Shown here: positions 7,712 to 16,722 of the stretch, piece after piece
How positions within the stretch are numbered: position 1 is the stretch's first letter
How the letters are laid out: every line of letters begins with the position of its first letter
Assembly (NCBI GenBank): GCA_016196035.1
Contig: JACPYM010000131.1
Span: 1-53,653, forward strand
DNA: 53,653 bases
Direction of reading: 5' to 3'
Source of the DNA: Acidobacteriota bacterium
GTDB lineage: Bacteria; Acidobacteriota; Blastocatellia; RBC074
Translations under genes and position numbers: made by a program
The notes under the pieces: generated by a model
The model's database searches: none
The model's input: only the letters and a program-made list of their open reading frames with translations
What the model was told of the DNA's origin: nothing

Positions 7712-9151
7712 ATGCAGACCTTTTCGCCTGATTTCTTAAACCCCGCTGTCCAAGGACGCGCGGAGTTGCACCAAACCTGGCTCACACTGTGCAACCGTTA
7801 TTTGCCTGTCGCGCCCGCCACTTCAAGCTGGCGTTACAGCCGTACTCCCGGGCCGGGCGACCCGGTGCAAGGCTGGAAATTGCACTTACCCGCGACCGTG
7901 CTTAATGCCGCGCAAGTCTTGGAGCGCATCGCGCCCGTTCTGACGGAACGCGGCGTACAGTTCAAAGCGCCGGCTTCTTTGCCTGAGTTACAGCGCCTCA
8001 ATGCGGGGCTGCAACAAGGCTACAGCCAAGTGGGAAAATGCTTCACCGTTTACCCGCACACGCCGGCGGAGGCGTTGGCGCTGGCCGAAACCTTGCACCA
8101 ATTGACGGTGGGGTTTAGTGCGCCTTCGGTGCCCTTCGATCAGCGGTTGCGAGCGGGTAGCAATGTTTATTACCGCTACGGCGCGTTTCGACACCTGAAT
8201 CTGACAGCGCCTGACGGAGTTGTGCTGCCAGCCTTGCTTGCGCCGGACGGCCAACTCGTGCCGGACGACCGCAGTGCCGTTAGCCCCGCCTGGGTTTCCA
8301 ATCCGTTTCCGGCGCCCGACCGGGTTATGGCGGCGAACGACAGTCCGCTCAAGACGACTTATCGCGTTTGCCGCGCGTTGACGCAGCGGGGCAAAGGCGG
8401 GGTTTATCTGGCGCGCGATGTGAGTGTGCAACCGGCGCGTTGGTGTGTCTTGAAAGAAGGCCGCAAGAATGGCGAAGTGAGCTGGGACGGACGTGACGGG
8501 CATTGGCGCATCAAACACGAAACAAGCGTGCTGGAACAGTTACGGGCCGCCGGGTTAGCCGCGCCCTGCGTCTATGGCGCGTTCGAATTGCAAGGCAACT
8601 ATTACCTCGTCACCGAATTTATCGCGGGCGAAAATTTGCAGGACATGCTCAATCGCCGTCAGCGGCGGCTGCCGCTGGCGCAGGCATTGCGCTACGGCAG
8701 TGAGTTGGCCGCGTTGTTGGCGGCCTTGCACGCCGCCGGCTGGGTCTGGCGCGATTGCAAACCAGCCAACTTGATCTTAACGGACGCCGGGCATTTGCGG
8801 CCTATTGATTTCGAAGGCGCCTGCCGATTGGAGCAGCCCGACCCGGTGTCGTGGTGCACGCCAGCCTTTGCGCCAGATGCCACGCAAACCGCCCACCCAG
8901 CGCGCTCCAGCGTGGCGGATGACCTGTATGCGCTGGGCGCCGTACTTCATTTTTTGCTGTGGGGCCGCACCCCCGCAGACGCAACTTCCGGTTCCCTCCC
9001 ACACTTGCACAGAGGCATACCCTCAGCTGTGCGCGCAATGATCGAAGCCCTCCTCCAAGCTCCGCCTCACCAGCGGCCCCGCGCAGCAGTGGCAGCCCGG
9101 CAACTGGCTGCCACTTGCCTGAGCCTCAGGCCTACAACTGCGGCAAATTGA
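7712..9151 (+). CDS. LanKC-like lyase-kinase without cyclase domain
   Basis: 479 residues. Residues about 20-200 match the N-terminal lyase domain of class III/IV lanthionine synthetases (RamC/LanKC): QGWKLHLPATVLNAAQVLER, FK at 84-85, GKCFTVYP at 108-115, and YYRYGAF at 153-159. Residues about 212-470 are a Ser/Thr kinase domain with Lys248 (VLKE), a WRD variant of HRD with Asp348, Lys350 and Asn353, and DFE in place of DFG at 366-368. In LanKC enzymes the kinase phosphorylates Ser/Thr and the lyase eliminates phosphate to give dehydroamino acids; a third LanC-like cyclase domain normally follows. That domain is absent, and no LanC gene is in the window. I prefer ATG 7712 because the upstream frame runs through the tandem repeat; there is no strong Shine-Dalgarno. 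The 3' end overlaps the convergent kinase gene by 20 bp. Confidence 0.82.
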   Translation: MQTFSPDFLNPAVQGRAELHQTWLTLCNRYLPVAPATSSWRYSRTPGPGDPVQGWKLHLPATVLNAAQVLERIAPVLTERGVQFKAPASLPELQRLNAGLQQGYSQVGKCFTVYPHTPAEALALAETLHQLTVGFSAPSVPFDQRLRAGSNVYYRYGAFRHLNLTAPDGVVLPALLAPDGQLVPDDRSAVSPAWVSNPFPAPDRVMAANDSPLKTTYRVCRALTQRGKGGVYLARDVSVQPARWCVLKEGRKNGEVSWDGRDGHWRIKHETSVLEQLRAAGLAAPCVYGAFELQGNYYLVTEFIAGENLQDMLNRRQRRLPLAQALRYGSELAALLAALHAAGWVWRDCKPANLILTDAGHLRPIDFEGACRLEQPDPVSWCTPAFAPDATQTAHPARSSVADDLYALGAVLHFLLWGRTPADATSGSLPHLHRGIPSAVRAMIEALLQAPPHQRPRAAVAARQLAATCLSLRPTTAAN

Positions 9152-11738
9152 GGCGCTGTGTCAGCGCGACAAAACGCGGGTCACCGCGCAGACTGTCATA
9201 GAGCGGCTCAACGGTTAAATAAGCCATGGAACCATGCCGCTCAGCTTGCGCCTGTTCGAGCCAGGTAAATGTCTGCTCGCGGTTGCCCAGGCCAAGCTGT
9301 ACGACCGCGAATTCCAAGGGCGGCAGATAGGGTTGCGCCAGTCCTTGCATACACTCCAACACCTGAGTCGCCTCTTTCACCTGGCCGAGCCGTCCGTAGG
9401 TGTGGCCTAGCGCCGCCACCACCAGGCGTAAGTTATTGGGGTTGCGATAAAGCTTTTGAAAGATTTCCAGCGCGGGCGCCGGGCGTCCTTGCGCCAAATA
9501 GACAAAGCCCAGGATGTACCGGGCATTGACGTCATCCGGGTCCTGTTCAAGCATTTCCGAAAAGCACCTGGCGGCGCTGTCAAATTGGCGCAGCCAGTAT
9601 TGCGACCGGCAACGGTTCAAGTTCATGGCTGGTGAGAGCGGGTCCAGCCGCCGGGCGGTCTCGCTTTCGGCCAGCCCCTCCGCGCGCTGCCCCATGATGT
9701 GCAACAGATGCGAGTACCAATAATGCGCCACCGGATCGTCAGGCTTGAGCGCGATGGCGCGTTTGAATTCAGCGTCCGCACCGGCCCAATCCAGGTCGTA
9801 TCTTAGCTTGATGACGCCCAGCGAGGTGTGCGCTTCGGATAGTTGATCATCCAGCATCAGCGCTTTGCGGGCTTCTGAGCGGGCTTTATCCACCGATTCC
9901 CGGGTCGGCATCTGGCCATAGGCCACCGAGGGCAACAGAATGTAGGAATCCGCCAATCCCGTGTAAGCAAGCGCAAAGGCCGGATCAAGCGCAATCGCGT
10001 GTTGGAAGTAGCGAATCGCGGTATTGATGTTTTCCGGGGTACGGCGATGCCAAAAATAACGCCCACGCCAATACTCGTTAAAGGCCTCGTTCCGGACGGC
10101 GCTCAGCCGGCGTTCGTCCTCGCCGCTTAACCGGATGCCTAAATTGGCGGTAATCACCGTGGTCAGCAACTGCTGCAAAACCAGCGCACCCGTTTGTTTC
10201 AGGTCATAGCTTTTATCCCACAACCGCGCGCCATTGGCTGTGCTGATGAGTTGCACATGCAACAGCACGGAGTCGTTTTCGGCGTGCGCCTGCCCCGCCA
10301 AAACGGCGGCGACGCCAAGTTTGCGCCCGGCCTCCAAGGCTTGCTCCGGCGAGCGCCCCAGTTTTTTATCAAAGGTGGCAGGCGCCCTAACCCTCAGCTT
10401 GCCTAACTGGGCCAATTGATTGGCCAGCCCCTCCGGCAAGCCGGCAATGAGAGGCTCTACCTGCGCCTCGTCACGCTCATTGACAAACGGCAACACTGCC
10501 AGTGTCGGCAAGGCCGTCAACCGGTAATAGGTCCACCACCCAGCCGCCATCAACACCACCAACGACGCCACGGCGACCAGCGGGTTGAAGCGCCGCGGCA
10601 CGTGGATGGGGGCTGTCCCTTGCTGCAGGTTCTGCAGGTCAATGATGAGTTCGTTAACCGATTGATACCGGTGCTCCTTGTCTTTGGCCAGACATTTGCC
10701 AAGGATCGGCGCAAAAGCGCGCGCGCGCCCGTTCAGGCTGCGCGGCAAGGGCGGCGGCGCGTTGTGCAAAATCGCGGCAATCGTTTCGGCCTCGCTCTTT
10801 TGCAAAAAGGGATGCCGGCCCGTCAGCAAGGTGTAAAGCACGACTCCGGCGCTGAAAAGATCGCTGCGGTAATCAAGCCGTTCGGCGCGTAACTGTTCCG
10901 GCGACATATAAGCCACCGTGCCCGCAATCAACCCCTGGCGCGAAGCCTGGCTCGGCCCCTCGGCAACGCGCGCACCCGCTTGGCCCTGCACGACTTTGGC
11001 AAGGCCGAAATCGAGCACTTTCAAATGCCCGTTGGCCGACACGATCATATTTTGCGGTTTGATGTCGCGGTGAATGATGCTGTGCGCGTGCGCGGCGGCC
11101 AAGGCGCTCGCCAATTGCAACGCCAGCGACAACACTTGCTCACTGTCCACGCCTTTGGAGCGGCCAGGCGCGTCCCCATTCAGGGCAGGCTGGCCCGTTT
11201 CGGCGGCGGGGACGGCGGTGGGGCGCAACAATTCTGAGAGCACGTCGCCCTCGACGTATTGCATCACGATGAAACTGTAGCCGTCAGTCTCTTCCAACCC
11301 ATGCACGGCGCAGATATTGGGGTGATCGAGCCGCGCGACGGCCTGTGCTTCTTTGGTGAGTTGCCGCCGCGCCCAGTTGTCGGCAGCCAGGCGGCGCGCC
11401 AGAAATTTGAGCGCAACGGGCCGCCCCAGGCGTAAGTCTTCGGCCAAATAGACCTCACCCATCCCGCCTTTGCCCAACAGCCGTTCGACCCGGTAACTGC
11501 CAATCGTCCGGCCCGTGAGGCTGGCCTCGGCTGACAACGCCTTCAGCCCGGCGTTGAAAACCGGCTCTTCTAAAAACGTCAGTTTCTTTTCAAATGCCCT
11601 GAGCAACGATTCAAGCTCGGTGCGTAACGCGACCTCTTCTTTGCAAGCCGCCGCCAGAAAGCGCTCCCGCTCCGCCCCCGCCAATTCCAGGGCCGCGTGA
11701 AAAAGGTCTTCGACATGTTGCCAGTCTTTAGTTTCCAT
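9132..11738 (-). CDS. Ser/Thr protein kinase with TolB-like and TPR domains
   Basis: 868 residues. A short N-terminal helical part is followed by a PknB-type kinase domain (about 80-360): Gly-rich GKGGMGEV at 89-96, Lys111, HRDIKPQN at 223-230, DFG at 243-245, and the MSPEQ segment near 280. A single membrane helix follows (LVAVASLVVLMAAGWWTYY, about 385-405). The outer part starts with a TolB N-terminal-like segment (LAVLPFVNE; LLHVQLISTANGARLWDKSY) and continues as TPR repeats to the end. This architecture is common in Acidobacteriota. The start overlaps the end of the ECF sigma gene by 11 bp, implying coupled translation and a signalling pair. ATG 11738 is chosen because METKDWQ starts the family-like region. 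Confidence 0.9.
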   Translation of the reverse strand: METKDWQHVEDLFHAALELAGAERERFLAAACKEEVALRTELESLLRAFEKKLTFLEEPVFNAGLKALSAEASLTGRTIGSYRVERLLGKGGMGEVYLAEDLRLGRPVALKFLARRLAADNWARRQLTKEAQAVARLDHPNICAVHGLEETDGYSFIVMQYVEGDVLSELLRPTAVPAAETGQPALNGDAPGRSKGVDSEQVLSLALQLASALAAAHAHSIIHRDIKPQNMIVSANGHLKVLDFGLAKVVQGQAGARVAEGPSQASRQGLIAGTVAYMSPEQLRAERLDYRSDLFSAGVVLYTLLTGRHPFLQKSEAETIAAILHNAPPPLPRSLNGRARAFAPILGKCLAKDKEHRYQSVNELIIDLQNLQQGTAPIHVPRRFNPLVAVASLVVLMAAGWWTYYRLTALPTLAVLPFVNERDEAQVEPLIAGLPEGLANQLAQLGKLRVRAPATFDKKLGRSPEQALEAGRKLGVAAVLAGQAHAENDSVLLHVQLISTANGARLWDKSYDLKQTGALVLQQLLTTVITANLGIRLSGEDERRLSAVRNEAFNEYWRGRYFWHRRTPENINTAIRYFQHAIALDPAFALAYTGLADSYILLPSVAYGQMPTRESVDKARSEARKALMLDDQLSEAHTSLGVIKLRYDLDWAGADAEFKRAIALKPDDPVAHYWYSHLLHIMGQRAEGLAESETARRLDPLSPAMNLNRCRSQYWLRQFDSAARCFSEMLEQDPDDVNARYILGFVYLAQGRPAPALEIFQKLYRNPNNLRLVVAALGHTYGRLGQVKEATQVLECMQGLAQPYLPPLEFAVVQLGLGNREQTFTWLEQAQAERHGSMAYLTVEPLYDSLRGDPRFVALTQRLNLPQL

Positions 11739-12288
11739 GGCCCAACTCGCGCGCCAGCCAGGCCTTCGCCAGATTCCAATCACGCATGACCGTGATGGCG
11801 GAGACCTGCAAAACTTCCGCCGTCTCTTCGACGCTCAGCCCGCCGAAATAACGCAATTCGACCACTTGGCTTTTGCGCGCATCTTGCGCCGCCAACCGGT
11901 TCAGCGCTTCATCCAACGCCAATAGATCCACCGAAAATTCCACCGCCTGCGCCTCGGCTTCAACCAGCGAGACATGAATAGCCTGGCCGCCGCGTTTGTC
12001 GCGTTGCTGGTCGCGCGCGTAATTCCATAACACGCGCCGCATCATTTGCGCCGCGATGGCGAAAAAGTGCGCGCGGTTTTGCCACTGCACGCGTTGCTGA
12101 TCAATCAGCCGCAGATAGGCTTCGTTAATCAGCGCGGTCGTTTGTAACAAATGGCCAGCCTTTTCACGCCGCATATAGTTGTGGGCCATCTGATGCAACT
12201 CGCGCTCGACCAGCGGCAACAAGGTCTCTAGCGCTGCCGCTTCGCCATTACCCCAAGCGACCAGCAAATCCGTAATCTCTGACGACAC
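11728..12288 (-). CDS. ECF sigma factor (Sig-70 X6 type)
   Basis: 186 residues. Region 2 contains QMAHNYMRREKAGHLLQTTA and LINEAYLRLID, then NRAHFFAIAAQMMRRVLWNY, a signature of the acidobacterial/planctomycetal ECF group linked to Ser/Thr kinases (TIGR02999-like). Region 4 has VVELRYFGGLSVEETAEVLQ and SAITVMRDWNLAKAWL, a helix-turn-helix for -35 recognition. It is the first gene of the minus-strand unit and overlaps the kinase. The kinase may control it by phosphorylation, as proposed for such pairs; that is inference. A 304-bp gap upstream should hold its promoter. Confidence 0.92.
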   Translation of the reverse strand: MSSEITDLLVAWGNGEAAALETLLPLVERELHQMAHNYMRREKAGHLLQTTALINEAYLRLIDQQRVQWQNRAHFFAIAAQMMRRVLWNYARDQQRDKRGGQAIHVSLVEAEAQAVEFSVDLLALDEALNRLAAQDARKSQVVELRYFGGLSVEETAEVLQVSAITVMRDWNLAKAWLARELGHGN

Positions 12289-12592
12289 AGACGCCCTCCT
12301 CCGCTTTGCCTAGCAAGCTTTTCGTTTAGAAATTGAATCGCCGTATGAGCCGAACTGAGCGCCTTTGCCAACACCAATGCCGAGCCGGAAGCAAAGATTT
12401 ATTCAGAAAGGATGAAAGGTTTTGCAGCCAAGCGGGGCGTTACGTAATGGGGGACGGTCACAAACATGCAGCATTTGCGCCTCCACCGCTTGCACCAAAC
12501 CAAGGCTTCAATCAAGGCGCGGCTTTTATATAACGCCTCTCCGCGCTTGGCAATCAATTTGGCTGGGCGCGTTTGTAAAAACAGGAAACACC
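12289..12592. other. Divergent intergenic region
   Basis: About 300 bp between the ECF operon (minus) and the gene at 12593 (plus). It must hold both promoters. I found no clear -35/-10 pair, operator palindrome or small ORF. Confidence 0.4.
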
Positions 12593-13096
12593 ATGAAAAA
12601 CCATCCATCAGCCACCAGTACACCCAGTCTTCCGCCAGGGCAACCGGCCAGCGCGGAGTTGTCGAATACGCTCAGAAACTGGGTCATGATCGCGCTGACC
12701 GCCATTTTTGTGCTGCTTTACGGTGCGGCGTTGTTGGGCTGGGTCAAGCCGCTAACTGATGAACGCATGGTCGCCCGTTTGGAACCGATCCTCTACGTCA
12801 TCATCGGCTATTACTTCGGACGCCTGCCCGCGCAACAAAACGAGCAATCGTTAAAAGCGGAAATCGGGCGCCAAACCCAAATCGCCGAGGCCGCCCAACA
12901 CGCCAAAGAACAAGCGCAACAAACGCGCGAAGCCTTGGAAGAAAAAGTAAAGAACGTCCGCGTTTCCCTAACGTCCTCCGCCACGACCGGGGCCGCCGTT
13001 TCACTTGCCGCAACTGCGAGTGAAGCGGCGGCTCCGGCTCAGAATGAAGCGTTGCGGCAGCGGGTGGCGCTGGCCTTGAACTTATTGAACTCGTAA
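12593..13096 (+). CDS. Membrane protein with cytoplasmic coiled coil
   Basis: 167 residues. A Pro/Ser-rich N-terminus is followed by a membrane helix (VMIALTAIFVLLYGAALLGW, about 32-52) and a second hydrophobic segment with LYVIIGYYFGRLP (about 68-80). Then comes an Ala/Gln/Glu-rich coiled coil (EIGRQTQIAEAAQHAKEQAQ onwards, about 90-125) and an Ala-rich tail. AGGAAA lies 6 bases upstream of the ATG. The two-helix-plus-coiled-coil layout recalls the larger protein at 16723, with which it may work. No named family. It leads a plus-strand run extending to 17967. Confidence 0.65.
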   Translation: MKNHPSATSTPSLPPGQPASAELSNTLRNWVMIALTAIFVLLYGAALLGWVKPLTDERMVARLEPILYVIIGYYFGRLPAQQNEQSLKAEIGRQTQIAEAAQHAKEQAQQTREALEEKVKNVRVSLTSSATTGAAVSLAATASEAAAPAQNEALRQRVALALNLLNS

Positions 13097-13144
13097 TCAC
13101 ACAAGACGCGGCCGGAGTCGCTTTTATCTCGAAGGAGTCAGAAC

Positions 13145-14611
13145 TTGAACAAGCAAACTTTTTTGATCAGCAGCATCCTCGTACTCGCGCTTTGTGGTGC
13201 AGCTTGCGTGGCGAAAAACGTCGTGGTTCGTGTGCCCCAAAAGGATGGAGCAAAGGTGAAAAGTGAAGGCGTTTTTTATGCCTTGCCGCGCACGGTCATA
13301 AACGTCGAAGTGCCGGTGAATAAAACCACTAAGAAAGAAGGAAAGTACAATAAATTTGCCAAATGTCTTTTTCGCACGGATGAGTTGGAAGGAATAATCG
13401 ATAAATCAGAGATTGCTTTTGACCTCGGCACTCCGGTTCTCACCCCGTCTAGCGAACCAGATCCAAATGAAATATTTCTTGTCAAAATCAAAGGCCATTA
13501 TTTTGAGGACAAGAAGATGTCCTTTGACTGGACGGAAAACAGTGTATTAACGAAAGCCAGTATGGACACAACCAATCGTTTGGTTGATATGGTCACACAA
13601 ACAGTTCAAACCGCAGCCACCTTGGCAGTCAAGGCTGGTATAACCGGGTTTGAAGGCTCGCAGAAATCAGATTTTGAGACCAAGTGTAGCGAGCAACTTA
13701 AGTTACAAAAGGATGATCAGGAACTACAGGACGCGCTGAAAGCTTATGACCAGTATCTCATTTGGCTGGCTGCCCGCACGCGAGTCGTCACCGGAGCAAC
13801 CAGTCCGGGTATTCCAGTAGGCGACTCATTGCAACAGATGCTCAAAGAGATTGACGGCCAAATCAAACTCTATAAAGAATTGTTTTTCGGAACCGCGACG
13901 AAAGAGGTTTGGAACGCGCACTTTGCCGTTACTCCTGACAAGAATGACTGGGACAAGCCTTTTCAATTATTTGAGTTTACTTCTGAGAAAGGGGTTTGTC
14001 TCTCGCCAGATTTGCAAAGCCCATGCGCTGCTCAGCCAAACGACTCGAAGGTAAGTTTCTTGGATGCGGGAGTGCCCAAGAAATTTCAAGGTGTGCAAGC
14101 ATGTCCCTGCAAAGGCGAAATGGTGGCGCTCAAGCTACAACGTGATGACCAGCAATTGGCTACTCAAATTAGCAAGAACGCTGAAAATCCAGATGGCGAA
14201 CGCGGCTTTTACTACCGAGTTCCAGCATTCTCTACCGCCAACATCTTAAAGGGTACGAAGCCAATTCTACGTAACAAATTAGTAATTGCCCAATTCGGCC
14301 CTACGTTTTCATTGCCATCATCCACTGGCGGACGTAAGACTTCGTATGACATAGAACTCTATGCCACCGGTGCGCTGAAAAACTTCAAGCTGGGGTCAGA
14401 AGGCTTACTCACAAGCGCAACGGTAAAAGACCTTGGGAGTGCCGCCGGAACGGTGTTGGACGCGCGCGCGCAAGCCGCGCAAGCCGCGGCTGCCAGTGAT
14501 TTCAATCAAGTCAAACGCATGCGCGAATTACTCGAAGAGTGTCAAAAAATCAAAAATGCGCAAGTTGGTCTAAGCTTGCCCGTGAATTTGCCCGCATATT
14601 GCCCGCAATAA
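13145..14611 (+). CDS. Lipoprotein of unknown function (TTG start)
   Basis: 488 residues. The N-terminus MNKQTFLISSILVLALCGAA ends in a lipobox LCGAAC, so lipidation at about Cys21 is expected. The mature part contains GVFYALPRTVINVEVPV, which recalls DUF4831-type proteins, but I would not assign the family firmly. Further on are AAGTVLDARAQAAQAAAASD and several cysteine pairs (VCLSPDLQSPCAAQ; ACPCKGE). The start is a TTG, supported by AAGGAG eight bases upstream and by the signal sequence beginning exactly there; the next Met is far inside. Codon use is AT-richer than the flanking kinase and enzyme genes, suggesting a different history. Confidence 0.72.
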   Translation: MNKQTFLISSILVLALCGAACVAKNVVVRVPQKDGAKVKSEGVFYALPRTVINVEVPVNKTTKKEGKYNKFAKCLFRTDELEGIIDKSEIAFDLGTPVLTPSSEPDPNEIFLVKIKGHYFEDKKMSFDWTENSVLTKASMDTTNRLVDMVTQTVQTAATLAVKAGITGFEGSQKSDFETKCSEQLKLQKDDQELQDALKAYDQYLIWLAARTRVVTGATSPGIPVGDSLQQMLKEIDGQIKLYKELFFGTATKEVWNAHFAVTPDKNDWDKPFQLFEFTSEKGVCLSPDLQSPCAAQPNDSKVSFLDAGVPKKFQGVQACPCKGEMVALKLQRDDQQLATQISKNAENPDGERGFYYRVPAFSTANILKGTKPILRNKLVIAQFGPTFSLPSSTGGRKTSYDIELYATGALKNFKLGSEGLLTSATVKDLGSAAGTVLDARAQAAQAAAASDFNQVKRMRELLEECQKIKNAQVGLSLPVNLPAYCPQ

Positions 14612-14657
14612 GCATAAGCTTGCTAGCGAGCCAAACCGGCTCGTGGACTGATTGACT

Positions 14658-16679
14658 ATGCCAAAGTACCTCGATTCCAGAGATTACAGTTATGTCCGTC
14701 AAGGAGGTGGGGAAGCATTACGGGCGCGCTTAGAAAACAGCTTGCCAGCAAGGCGTGGCTTTTGGGTTGAGCGTACCAATCCATATACCGGCGCGGCTGC
14801 GGCCTTACACGCCGTCAGCACTAGCAGCAGAACTGGCGATCGGGCAAGTTTAAGGATAACAGACCTTGAGTTAATCAATCTGGCGCTTGAGCAATTACAG
14901 TTACTGTTGCCAGCGCTTGGATTCGCGCCCGGGGAGTCCTTCGAATTCGTACCTGATGCACGCGTCAAAAAGACTGCTATGGGTTGGCGTGCCATCAATA
15001 TAAAGCAGTATTACCGTGGCATTCCGCTCTTTGAGATGGAGCGCGTTCTCGTGTTCGATGAGGCTGGAATTCTTCAATACTCAGTGGGCAACAACGTGGG
15101 TGACTTGTCACCCGGACATGAGACGGCACCCAGCGTTACTGTAGAAACTGCGGCCAGCGCGGCTGCAAAGTATCTAGCACAACCAGACGTATATACCGAT
15201 TCCTGGACGAGCCGCGAGAGTGCCCAGCCCGCGTTCGCGCTGGGTGATTACGAGCCCCAGATACTTGGCAGAATAACAACTGCCACACAGGCTATGGTGC
15301 TCGAACCCGGCCCATTTCGAGAGGCAATTCCCGCGCAACTTGTTTTCTTTTATCAAGGCGCCGCCATCCGGTTGGGGTGGCAATTCCTCATTAGCATGCC
15401 ACGCATGGGTGAGCAATACCGGTTAATCATCGCGGCTGATTCACGCACGCCAAACCCAGATAACCCTGAGTTGCTTTATTGCCACAAGACTACTTGTGAA
15501 ATGGCCGCACCTGTGAAAGGCAATGTCTGGCTCCAGCACCCGGAGGCAACTGGACAACGCCAACTGATTGATTTCCCACGGCCACTTTCGGATTACCCGA
15601 TTACTCCTTTACCCACTGGCTTGCCTGCTGGTTTCCCGTTCCCGTGGATTGATGATACGGCAGAAACCTCAGGCAACAACGTGCTGTCATCTTTTGCCCA
15701 GACAGGCGCGACAATTCGAGGAAGCGTTGAGAACGGCTTCCTTACGTTTAATCCGAGTCATGAAGAGAGCCCAGAGCAAGCGGTGCTCAATGCTTTTTAT
15801 TTTTGCAACTTCATGCACGACTTCTTCTGCTTACTTGGATTTGATGAGGAGGCAGGTAACTTTCAGCGTCTCAATTTCACAGGACAAGGACGTCGGGGCG
15901 ATGAGCTGCGCGTGGCGGTAGAGTTAGGAGAAATCGACATGACAGCCGTTTTGGAAACCGGGGCAGATGGCACAAGAACCTTCATGACGCTGGGCCTGGT
16001 GTCAGCCAGTAATCGCCACACGGCTTTGGATTCAGACATCGTCTTTCATGAATACACACACGGCGTCACCAAACGGCTCGTTGGTAGCCACGGCGACGAT
16101 CATCCTTTGGAACAAGGACAAAGCGCTGGCCTGGGTGAAGGTTGGAGCGATTATTTTGCGTTGACTGCACAGAACTTCTTTCTCAATCAGGAAAAAACCG
16201 TCATTGGCGATTGGGTATTTGACAAATCAGGCGGCAAGCGCCTGGCAAAGTATGACGATAATTATCCCGGCACCTTCGGCCAGATCGGTAAACCCGGCAA
16301 TTATCTGGGAGTTGACGAACGTGGTAACCCGACACCACATCCGCTAGGTGAAATCTGGTGCGCGGCGCTGATGAAAATGAACCGCGACCTAGGCCAAGTT
16401 TTTGGTAACAAACGGCACGGTCATTTATTCGGCTGGCAACTCGTTATTGACGGATTGAAATTATTACCAGCTAGCCCGAGCTTTTTGGACGCCCGCGACA
16501 CTATTCTGAAAGCCCTTAAGTCCCGCGAGCAAACGCTATCAGTAGCAATGTTCGCCCAAGCTCAGCAAGCCGTGCGGAATGCTTTTGTAAAATTCGGGAT
16601 GGGGCAAAACGCCAGTTGCGTTGGGGCGTCATTAGTCAACATTGTCGAGGATCGCGCTTTACCACCGCACTTTGATTAA
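14658..16679 (+). CDS. M36 (fungalysin-like) metalloprotease without signal peptide
   Basis: 673 residues. Zinc motif HEYTHG with His464, Glu465 and His468, and the third ligand in GEGWSDYF (Glu494), are diagnostic of peptidase family M36. The N-terminal ~250 residues look like the FTP/PepSY-type propeptide (LGFAPGESFEFVPDARVKKT; GIPLFEMERVLVFDEAG). Upstream of the zinc site is AVLNAFYFCNFMHDFFCLLG, also family-typical. M36 enzymes are normally secreted, but the N-terminus here (MPKYLDSRDYSYVRQGGGEA) is not a signal peptide. The start ATG has only a weak Shine-Dalgarno, and a TTG six bases upstream is an alternative that does not add a signal sequence. It lies between two putative envelope genes. 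Confidence 0.88.
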   Translation: MPKYLDSRDYSYVRQGGGEALRARLENSLPARRGFWVERTNPYTGAAAALHAVSTSSRTGDRASLRITDLELINLALEQLQLLLPALGFAPGESFEFVPDARVKKTAMGWRAINIKQYYRGIPLFEMERVLVFDEAGILQYSVGNNVGDLSPGHETAPSVTVETAASAAAKYLAQPDVYTDSWTSRESAQPAFALGDYEPQILGRITTATQAMVLEPGPFREAIPAQLVFFYQGAAIRLGWQFLISMPRMGEQYRLIIAADSRTPNPDNPELLYCHKTTCEMAAPVKGNVWLQHPEATGQRQLIDFPRPLSDYPITPLPTGLPAGFPFPWIDDTAETSGNNVLSSFAQTGATIRGSVENGFLTFNPSHEESPEQAVLNAFYFCNFMHDFFCLLGFDEEAGNFQRLNFTGQGRRGDELRVAVELGEIDMTAVLETGADGTRTFMTLGLVSASNRHTALDSDIVFHEYTHGVTKRLVGSHGDDHPLEQGQSAGLGEGWSDYFALTAQNFFLNQEKTVIGDWVFDKSGGKRLAKYDDNYPGTFGQIGKPGNYLGVDERGNPTPHPLGEIWCAALMKMNRDLGQVFGNKRHGHLFGWQLVIDGLKLLPASPSFLDARDTILKALKSREQTLSVAMFAQAQQAVRNAFVKFGMGQNASCVGASLVNIVEDRALPPHFD

Positions 16680-16722
16680 CGGGAGAAAACCAACCAACTT
16701 CAATAACGGAGGAATTAGCATT

